A stretch of DNA of 6,231 nucleotides, from positions 1-6,231 of the forward strand of contig WQWD01000146.1 in the NCBI GenBank assembly GCA_009785545.1. Direction: 5' to 3'. The DNA comes from Treponema sp. (GTDB lineage Bacteria > Spirochaetota > Spirochaetia > Treponematales > Breznakiellaceae). The notes beneath the pieces were generated by a model. The model was not told where the DNA came from and ran no database searches. It saw only the letters and a list, made by a program, of their open reading frames with translations. Shown here one piece after another: positions 1 to 6,231 of the stretch (positions are counted from its first letter, which is position 1; each line of letters opens with the position of its first letter). Both the position numbers and the translations under genes were made by a program.

Positions 1-3000
1 GCTATCGTTGAATTTCAACCCGCTAATGCCGCATATCGGCTAACGCCACGGCAGGGATTTAGAACGTTCCTGAAAGTCAACAGTGGCTCAAACAATTTTT
101 TTTACGAACCTTTTCAGGACGATCCAAATAACAACGACAGCACAAACGTTCAAAAAATGCGAATAACGTCACATGATCTTACGTTAGAGGAAACAAATCC
201 CGCAACAGGGCTGGCCGTTGAAGTAATGTATTGTACTTTGCCGGGCGCACAAGTTGCCGGTTTAATCCGCAAACTAACACTGACTAACATTTCCGGCAAC
301 GATATGAAAATTCAATTACTTGACGGACTGCCGGCTATAATTCCGTATTATCTGACTAACGAAGATATAAAAACCCAAAGCAATCTGCGGCAAGCATGGA
401 TGGGAGTATCAAATTATAACAGTATACCGTTTTACAAAATAAGCGTACTGCCGGATGATAAACCGGAAACCTCGTTTGTCACAGGCGGTTATTACTACAT
501 GAATTTTTGCTTCAGCAGTGAGAAGCTGGAACTCAACCGTGTGATTGTTGATCCGTCGTTACTGTTTGGACATCGTGCGGATTTTTCCTACCCGGAATTA
601 TTCACGCAAAACGATTTTGCCATACCATCCAAACAAATAGATGTTGGCATAACGCCGTGCGGTTTTGGTTATCATGAATCGGTTTTACCCGCCGGCGGAA
701 AAGCAACTGTATACACCCTTGCCGGAAAGGCAGACAGCTATGAACAAGTAACAAACTTTTATTCAAATACACTGAGCGAAAAATACCTGCAAACAAAAAT
801 AGAAGAAAACAGAATTTTGATTGAACAGCTCAAAGGGCATATTCTGACTGTTAGCAGTGCCGAAAATTTCGATCTTTATTGCGGACAATCCATGTTGGAT
901 AATATTTTGCGTGGCGGCTGCCCCATCGAGCTTGGCGAAGGCAAACACAGCTATTATGTTTATTCACGTAAACACGGAGATTTGGAACGTGAATATAATT
1001 TTTTCCAGGTAGATTCATCATATTATTCTCAGGGAAATGCCGCCTTTAGAGACGTAAACCAGAACCGCCGCAACGATGTTGTATTTTTCCCGTTTATCAC
1101 TGATTCCAATATTAAAACCTTTATGAATCTAATCCAACCCGACGGCTTTAATCCACTGACTGTTAAAGGCTCTAATTTCCGCATTGACAGCCAGCAGGCT
1201 TTAATTTTAGCAAAAGAATACTTTGATGAAAAACACAAGCTTATTGTGTCAGATTTTCTGCAAAAACCTTTCACTCCGGGAAGTCTTTTAAGTTTTCTAG
1301 AACAGAACGAAATACAACTAAAAAACAATCACGAATTTTTGGACAAGGCAATAAGTCTTGCAAAAAAGGAAGATATCGCCGATTTTCAAGACGGGTACTG
1401 GTCTGATCACTGGACATACAACAACGATCTGTTAGAACGTTTTCTTTCGGTGTACCCAGACAAAGCAGAAGAGCTGCTTTATAACAAAAAAGAATACACC
1501 TATTACGACAATACCGAAGCTGTTTTGCCCCGCCATCGCAAATATGTACTAACAGACAATGGCGTACGGCAATACGGCGCAGTGCAGCCATCATCTGAAA
1601 AACAACAAATGATAAAAACACGAACAGAAAGCCCCTTCATAGTTCGTACTAACAACGGTAAAGGCGAAATATATCAAACAACATTGATAGCTAAACTGTT
1701 TACACTTATTTGCAATAAAATCGCTTCGCTTGACGCCGCCGGAACCGGAATCGAAATGGAAGCCGACAAACCCGGCTGGTGTGACGCAATGAACGGACTG
1801 CCGGGCATTTTGGGTTCCTCGATTAACGAAAGCGCCGAACTGGGACGGCTGGCGAAAATTCTGCTTGACTGGCCAGGCAAGCAAAAAACAATTAAAGTTC
1901 ATGAGGAGTTATATAATTTTTATATCGAAATTAAATGTCTCATGGAAAAACACATAACGGGTTACGATTACTGGGATCAAGCAACAACGGCAAAAGAAAT
2001 CTACAGAGAAAAAGTTTTCATGGGCTTTTCCGGCAATGAGCAAGAAATCGGAACTGAAGAATGGGCCGGATTTTTACGAATGGTTATCGCATATATTAAT
2101 AACGGCCTAAAACAAGCGATGAATACCGAAACTGGCGTTCACTATACCTACTTCATCAACGAAGTTAAAGAATTTAAAGAACTCTCAACACGCAATAAAA
2201 ACGGTTTGCCATACGTCAAAGCATTGTCTTTTGAACAGAGGCCTATCGCTTATTTTCTTGAGGGACCAATGCACGTTATGCGAACAATGAAAGATGGTCA
2301 TAAAGAATTGTATCAAGCCATTAAACAGACGGGACTATATGACAAAAAACTTGATATGTACCGGGTTAATGATTACGTCATGGATGAAACAAAAGAAATA
2401 GGACGGATAAATATTTTCCCGCGCGGTTGGCTGGAAAATGAATCGGTTTTTTTACACATGGAGTACAAATATTTTTTAGAGCTGCTTAAAGCAGGATTAT
2501 ACAATGAATTTTTTCATTATTTCCGCAATTCTATGGTTCCTTTTTTGGATCCGGCAACTTACGGGCGCAGTATCTTGGAGAATTCTTCTTTCATTGCCGC
2601 ATCGGGACATCCAGACAAGCGGGTACACGGCAGGGGGTATGTATCACGTCTAACCGGAGCATCGGCAGAATTTCTCCATATTTGGCTTGTTATGACGTGC
2701 GGAGAACGCCCATTTACGTTGGACAAAAACGGAGAACTTCAACTTGAATTCAAACCGGCACTTCCCGAATGGTTGTTTACCGAAACAGAAAAAACCATTG
2801 ACTTTGTTGACAAAAGCGGCAACTTGCGTGAATTAAAAATCGAACAAAACTGTTTCGCTTTTTGTTTCTTGGGAAAAACGATGTGTATTTACCTCAACAA
2901 AAATCGCAAAAATACTTTTGGTCATGATGCGGCTGTTATTCGCAATATCGATCTATACAAAAATAAAGAAGTATTCAAAATTAAAGGGGGTGTTATCCCT

Positions 3001-3063
3001 GCGTTTTTAGCCTGTCAGGTGAGAGACGGCGCATTTGATAAAATCGAAATAACACTTGAATAA
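1..3063 (+). CDS. GH94-like (GH94/GH149/GH161 group) beta-glycoside phosphorylase, 5'-truncated by the window edge
   Basis: Probable cytoplasmic inverting phosphorylase that would cleave a beta-linked oligosaccharide with phosphate to give a sugar 1-phosphate. The frame is open from base 1 to the TAA at 3061-3063 (1,020 residues visible). The ATG at 157 has no Shine-Dalgarno, and the 52 codons before it read as protein (GFRTFLKVN), so the start lies upstream. Numbering from base 1: residues 1 to about 300 are beta-rich, as in the N-terminal sandwich of this superfamily. YSRKHGDLEREYN (321-333) and FRDVNQNRRNDV (349-360) follow. A helical region carries GYWSDHWTYNNDLLERF (465-481), where Asp469 or Asp476 is the candidate general acid, then KPGWCDAMNGLPGILGSS (590-607). 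FPRGWLENESVFLH (806-819) resembles the GH94 phosphate-binding segment with His819, and RLTGASAEFLHIW (883-895) its TG-type phosphate loop. A beta-rich tail ends the protein. The large size fits GH149/GH161-like enzymes better than classical cellobiose phosphorylase (about 800 residues). Superfamily confident; family and substrate unresolved. Confidence 0.8.
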   Translation, partial: AIVEFQPANAAYRLTPRQGFRTFLKVNSGSNNFFYEPFQDDPNNNDSTNVQKMRITSHDLTLEETNPATGLAVEVMYCTLPGAQVAGLIRKLTLTNISGNDMKIQLLDGLPAIIPYYLTNEDIKTQSNLRQAWMGVSNYNSIPFYKISVLPDDKPETSFVTGGYYYMNFCFSSEKLELNRVIVDPSLLFGHRADFSYPELFTQNDFAIPSKQIDVGITPCGFGYHESVLPAGGKATVYTLAGKADSYEQVTNFYSNTLSEKYLQTKIEENRILIEQLKGHILTVSSAENFDLYCGQSMLDNILRGGCPIELGEGKHSYYVYSRKHGDLEREYNFFQVDSSYYSQGNAAFRDVNQNRRNDVVFFPFITDSNIKTFMNLIQPDGFNPLTVKGSNFRIDSQQALILAKEYFDEKHKLIVSDFLQKPFTPGSLLSFLEQNEIQLKNNHEFLDKAISLAKKEDIADFQDGYWSDHWTYNNDLLERFLSVYPDKAEELLYNKKEYTYYDNTEAVLPRHRKYVLTDNGVRQYGAVQPSSEKQQMIKTRTESPFIVRTNNGKGEIYQTTLIAKLFTLICNKIASLDAAGTGIEMEADKPGWCDAMNGLPGILGSSINESAELGRLAKILLDWPGKQKTIKVHEELYNFYIEIKCLMEKHITGYDYWDQATTAKEIYREKVFMGFSGNEQEIGTEEWAGFLRMVIAYINNGLKQAMNTETGVHYTYFINEVKEFKELSTRNKNGLPYVKALSFEQRPIAYFLEGPMHVMRTMKDGHKELYQAIKQTGLYDKKLDMYRVNDYVMDETKEIGRINIFPRGWLENESVFLHMEYKYFLELLKAGLYNEFFHYFRNSMVPFLDPATYGRSILENSSFIAASGHPDKRVHGRGYVSRLTGASAEFLHIWLVMTCGERPFTLDKNGELQLEFKPALPEWLFTETEKTIDFVDKSGNLRELKIEQNCFAFCFLGKTMCIYLNKNRKNTFGHDAAVIRNIDLYKNKEVFKIKGGVIPAFLACQVRDGAFDKIEITLE

Positions 3064-3091
3064 ACTATTACAATTATAATTTTTTAAACAT

Positions 3092-3096
3092 GGGAG
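3092..3096 (+). promoter_or_regulatory. Ribosome binding site of the GH35 gene
   Basis: GGGAG lies six bases upstream of the ATG at 3103, a good Shine-Dalgarno sequence at normal spacing. It fixes the start of the downstream gene. It sits in a 39-base AT-rich gap after the phosphorylase stop codon, which holds no terminator-like hairpin. This favours translation of the GH35 gene from a message shared with the phosphorylase. Confidence 0.75.
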
Positions 3097-3102
3097 TTTT
3101 AA

Positions 3103-5901
3103 ATGAGCAAAGATATCATCAGTTATGACAAACACGGATTTATCATTCACGGCAAAAGGGAATTCCTTATCGGCGGAGAATTTCATTATTTTAAAGTTCC
3201 GGCAGCGTTATGGGAAGATCGACTCCAAAAGATGAAAGCCACAGGCGCTAATCTTATTTCGGTATACATAGCATGGAATTTGCATGAACCCAGAGAGGGC
3301 GAACAACGTTGGTCGGGAGACTACGATCTGGATCTATTTTTAACGCTATGCAAAAAATACGGGTTTTATATTCTGATTAAACCGGGGCCATACATCTGCG
3401 CAGAACTGGACTTTGGCGGACATCCGGATTGGCTGATAACAAAAATCGCACGGCGTGAATTTCGTCTGCGTACATTAGACAAAGGATACCTTGATTTGTG
3501 CCGGTATTGGTACAAATCCTGCAGCGAACAAATTGTCAAACATTTGATCACTAACGGCGGAAACATCGTAGCGGCACAAATCGAAAACGAATACGATCAC
3601 TTAATTGAATACGGTGAAGAAACCATCACAACCCAAGACGCTATAGATTATTTTGTTTTTCTTAAAAACGCTATGGAAGAATTCGGGATTGATGTGCCGA
3701 AATTCGCCAACGAGGCGGAATTTTTGCGAGGCCGAGGCATCATCGATACACGCACTTATTATCCAAACATTCCAGGTCTTTGGTTTTGGGAATTTGAACG
3801 CTTCGAAGAAAAATTGTTAAGTTCAAAAAAATCCCAGTCAGATTCACCCGTAATGATCCTTGAATTGCAAGCAGGATGGTTTGCGCAGATTGGCTACCCC
3901 ACATATTCGCCGGGTCTTGAAGTTGTGGAAGGTGTGTCCAAAAGCGTGTTCATTACCGGCGCTTCGATTATCAATTATTACATGATGGTAGGCGGCACTT
4001 CTTTTCCGTTTATCGGCGCACGAGGCGACACATCACTGGGCGGACATGGCAACGTTACCAGCTATGATTTTGGCGGAGCCCCTGTCGGCGAAACAGGTGA
4101 GCTGCACCCGGAAAAATTTAATTGGTTAAAAGGTTTTATCCGTTTTGCAAAAGAATTTAACCATATTATAACAGAAAGTGACGGAAACCGTTATGCGCAA
4201 ATTATGTCCGGCGGTGAAAATATTGCGGTACTTAATCACGACAATGCCGTGTTAGATACCCATCTCAACAAAAGTTTTGAAAACTTTACTACATACGAAG
4301 AAGGAAACAATAACGGCAGATTTTTCTTTGTACGAAATTGCGAAGAAGAAACAAAAAAGCTTGAGGTATATGTCCCCGAAACTTTGACAGGCAAATCATT
4401 TACTTTTCACGCCGCAATCGCTCCTAAAGAGACACGAATGTTCCCGTTTGCTTTCCGCATACCTGCGCCCGGCTGTGATCTGCAAATAGAATATTCCACT
4501 TCGGAAATTCTCATGTCAAAAGCATACAAAAACGGTACTGTGATTGTGTTATACGGCAAAACAGGCACAAACGGCGAACTCTCGTTGAATGCCGCTCCGG
4601 CAGAAATTACCATAATTGACGGAGATGTTTCGGTCTACGGAAACACAGAATCAATTTTATGTTATGAACACCGTGACATCAATATTGTTAAGGTAAAAAA
4701 TGTTTGGTTCTTTATCGTGGAAGACTCAGCCATTGGGCGAATCGAGGAATTGTCTAACGGCCTATTATTCCACAATTGTTATTATCTGCAAACATTCGGG
4801 GAAAATAATTCCTGCCTCGAAATGACTTATCAAGTAAAAGAGCACACAGAAAATGTTATACGATTCTTTCCAATGGAAGATGGAGCGTATTTTAAAACTG
4901 CCAAATTAAATGGGCATGATATTTTCTTCCATACTTCCAAATCCGGTATGCAAATTGCCGGCTTCAAAACCGGCTCATTTTTAAATCGCCCAAAAGTGGA
5001 GTGGACATCAGAATGGAAATATACAACTGATACTGCGGAGACAAATCCTGATTATGATCATTCAGCGTGGGACAAACTGGACAAACCAATGTCTCTGGAA
5101 GAAGCAGGTTTTCTTGAACATGGATATTACTGGTACAGAACTCAATTTGATCTGCCATCTGCCCCGGAACGTATCTGCATGGATTTTGATCACAATGAAA
5201 CCGACAGGTGTCTTTTATACATCAATGGCGAACTGGTTTTCCGTACACGCAATAAATCCATCAAACAAAAAGAGATTACAAGTTTTGTCAAAGCCGGTAC
5301 TAATACGCTGGTTATGTTATACGCTAACGAGTTTCACAATAAATCTCACCCGCACGAAGGAGCCATCGTAAAATACAGCGGCATTATGCATCCTATAAAT
5401 TTAACCGGCTCATACGCAGATGGAAAAACACTGAACATTCCACTATCAGCATTTTATATCAAACAAGGTTTACAAGGACTGACCGAAGGTTTTACAAAAA
5501 CTTCTTTTGATGATTCACTTTGGATAACAGCACCAAACGCAGATAAATTTGTTGTGGGCAAAGAAATGGGACACATTGTCTGGTTTCGCAGGCATTTTAA
5601 GTACAGCGCCGGAGAAACATTCTGCGCTCCGTTAAAATTTGTTCCACACCGTGCGGATGAACGCTTGACTGTTTACTGCAATGGCTGGCCTGTAGCACGT
5701 TATGATATTTTGGGGCCGCAGGAAGAGTTTTTCATACCTGATTCGTACATAGATCCAACTAAAGATAATGTCCTCACAGTAATATTGGAATGTCCGGGTT
5801 TTTATGAAGAAATCATGAGCGGTTTCCGCCGAGGATATATGTATAATCCGCACCTTGAGCCGTTTTATGTGTCACAACAAATTACATTGGAGCTAAAGTA
5901 G
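3103..5901 (+). CDS. GH35 family beta-galactosidase-type glycoside hydrolase, multi-domain, no signal peptide
   Basis: Retaining exo-glycosidase predicted to remove a terminal beta-linked sugar, galactose in most of the family. The start is set by GGGAG six bases upstream; the protein has 932 residues. The TIM barrel spans about residues 8-345. It shows GPYICAELDFGGHPDWL (95-111), the acid/base Glu163 in QIENEY (159-164), the nucleophile Glu254 in ELQAGWF (254-260), GGTSF (297-301) and TSYDFGGAP (319-327). The ELQ form of the nucleophile motif, in place of the TE-W form of animal and plant enzymes, resembles fungal GH35 (EFQGG). Residues about 355-525 look like beta-galactosidase domain 2 (FFFVRN at 407-412, YSTSEIL at 464-470, VIVLYG at 480-485). 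A less recognisable domain follows, then two galactose-binding-like jelly rolls (about 620-770, with WYRTQF at 677-682; about 780-925, with WFRRHF at 827-832 and the GPQ/IP pattern after Tyr867). The polar N-terminus has no signal peptide or membrane segment, so a cytoplasmic location is inferred. It lies 39 bases after the phosphorylase and is probably in its operon. A different sugar specificity, such as glucosamine or glucose, is possible. Confidence 0.88.
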   Translation: MSKDIISYDKHGFIIHGKREFLIGGEFHYFKVPAALWEDRLQKMKATGANLISVYIAWNLHEPREGEQRWSGDYDLDLFLTLCKKYGFYILIKPGPYICAELDFGGHPDWLITKIARREFRLRTLDKGYLDLCRYWYKSCSEQIVKHLITNGGNIVAAQIENEYDHLIEYGEETITTQDAIDYFVFLKNAMEEFGIDVPKFANEAEFLRGRGIIDTRTYYPNIPGLWFWEFERFEEKLLSSKKSQSDSPVMILELQAGWFAQIGYPTYSPGLEVVEGVSKSVFITGASIINYYMMVGGTSFPFIGARGDTSLGGHGNVTSYDFGGAPVGETGELHPEKFNWLKGFIRFAKEFNHIITESDGNRYAQIMSGGENIAVLNHDNAVLDTHLNKSFENFTTYEEGNNNGRFFFVRNCEEETKKLEVYVPETLTGKSFTFHAAIAPKETRMFPFAFRIPAPGCDLQIEYSTSEILMSKAYKNGTVIVLYGKTGTNGELSLNAAPAEITIIDGDVSVYGNTESILCYEHRDINIVKVKNVWFFIVEDSAIGRIEELSNGLLFHNCYYLQTFGENNSCLEMTYQVKEHTENVIRFFPMEDGAYFKTAKLNGHDIFFHTSKSGMQIAGFKTGSFLNRPKVEWTSEWKYTTDTAETNPDYDHSAWDKLDKPMSLEEAGFLEHGYYWYRTQFDLPSAPERICMDFDHNETDRCLLYINGELVFRTRNKSIKQKEITSFVKAGTNTLVMLYANEFHNKSHPHEGAIVKYSGIMHPINLTGSYADGKTLNIPLSAFYIKQGLQGLTEGFTKTSFDDSLWITAPNADKFVVGKEMGHIVWFRRHFKYSAGETFCAPLKFVPHRADERLTVYCNGWPVARYDILGPQEEFFIPDSYIDPTKDNVLTVILECPGFYEEIMSGFRRGYMYNPHLEPFYVSQQITLELK

Positions 5902-5916
5902 TTTCGTTCTGGGAAA

Positions 5917-6231
5917 TCAACCAATATACTTTCGCATAACAGAAACTATCTCATTAAAATCCAACGGTTTTCCAACATGGTCATTCATGCCCGCTGCAAG
6001 ACATTTTTCAATATCTTCTTTAAAAACATTGGCGGTCATGGCTACAATGGGAATGGTTTTTGCCCTGTCAACATTGGATGCCCGGATAGCTTTTGTAGCG
6101 GAATATCCGTCCATTTCAGGCATTTGAATATCCATAAAGATCATTTCGTATTTTGAAGGATTATCTAAAAACATTTTAACAGCAATACTGCCATTTTCGG
6201 CACAGTCTATATTAAGACCTGTGGGTTCAAA
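5917..6231 (-). CDS. C-terminal receiver (REC) domain of a probable hybrid sensor histidine kinase, 5' end beyond the window
   Basis: Reading leftward from base 6231, the frame is open to the TGA at 5917-5919 and gives 104 residues. The 19 codons before the internal ATG at 6172-6174 still read as receiver sequence (TGLNIDCAENGSIAVKMF), so that ATG is not the start. The phospho-acceptor is the Asp coded at 6130-6132, in FMDIQMPEMDGY. The switch Thr is coded at 6034-6036 (VAMTANVF) and the conserved Lys at 5968-5970 (GKPLDF), so the phosphorylation site looks intact. The MTANVFKEDIEKCLAAGMND segment is typical of receivers fused to the C-terminus of hybrid histidine kinases. No output domain or HPt follows; the protein ends a few residues after the last helix. 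It would accept phosphate from a kinase domain to the right of the window. A stand-alone receiver or another multi-domain regulator is less likely but cannot be excluded. It is convergent with the GH35 gene, so shared transcription with it is unlikely. Confidence 0.85.
   Translation of the reverse strand, partial: FEPTGLNIDCAENGSIAVKMFLDNPSKYEMIFMDIQMPEMDGYSATKAIRASNVDRAKTIPIVAMTANVFKEDIEKCLAAGMNDHVGKPLDFNEIVSVMRKYIG

Noticed and set aside
157..159. ATG as the start codon of the phosphorylase
   Set aside because: No Shine-Dalgarno precedes it, the frame is open to base 1, and the 52 upstream codons encode sequence that fits the N-terminal part of this enzyme family. It is an internal methionine.
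1029..1902. Several minus-strand open frames of about 70-116 codons opposite the phosphorylase
   Set aside because: Their translations are rich in Cys, Phe and Ser with no recognisable domain, and they lie antisense to a conserved gene. They are shadow frames.
3075..3080. Perfect TATAAT as a -10 box of an internal promoter for the GH35 gene
   Set aside because: The best -35-like hexamer (TTGAAT at 3056-3061) is only 13 bases upstream, too short for a normal promoter, and such hexamers arise by chance in AT-rich gaps. A weak internal promoter is not excluded.
5054..5371. 105-codon plus-strand open frame inside the GH35 gene
   Set aside because: It lies wholly within a well-supported coding region in another frame, has no recognisable domain and is best explained as a chance shadow.
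5899..5948. Seven-base inverted repeat as an intrinsic terminator
   Set aside because: The arms are AT-rich, the loop is 36 bases, one arm lies within the convergent gene, and no T-tract follows on either strand.

Overview
The window holds three protein-coding genes packed almost end to end. Two of them run off the window edges. I see no rRNA, tRNA, CRISPR array, insertion sequence or phage gene. The DNA is AT-leaning with bacterial-style Shine-Dalgarno signals. The C-terminal receiver domain at the right edge resembles the hybrid histidine kinases common in Treponema-like spirochaetes and some anaerobic Bacillota. A carbohydrate-fermenting, host- or gut-associated anaerobe of that sort is my best guess, but the lineage is an inference and is not fixed by the sequence.

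Layout. (1) Bases 1-3063, plus strand: the last 1,020 residues of a very large inverting glycoside phosphorylase of the GH94-like superfamily (the group that also includes GH149 and GH161). The reading frame is open from base 1, so the first ATG at 157 is an internal methionine and the true start lies upstream. (2) Bases 3103-5901, plus strand: a complete 932-residue GH35 beta-galactosidase-type enzyme. It lies 39 bases downstream, has a clear GGGAG ribosome binding site, and is probably co-transcribed with gene 1. It has both catalytic glutamates and a multi-domain architecture like that of fungal secreted beta-galactosidases, but no signal peptide. (3) Bases 5917-6231, minus strand: the C-terminal receiver domain of a protein that continues beyond the right edge, most likely a hybrid sensor histidine kinase. 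It is convergent with the GH35 gene, with only 15 bases between the stop codons.

How the genes may work together. Genes 1 and 2 look like a cytoplasmic oligosaccharide-processing pair. The GH35 enzyme would remove a non-reducing beta-linked sugar (galactose in most of the family). The phosphorylase would cleave a beta-linked gluco-oligosaccharide with inorganic phosphate, releasing a sugar 1-phosphate and saving ATP. The real substrate of each, and whether they act on the same glycan, cannot be read from sequence alone. The convergent kinase may be unrelated. No exotic system is evident; the points most worth following are the specificity of the phosphorylase/GH35 pair and the fungal-like architecture of an apparently cytoplasmic GH35.
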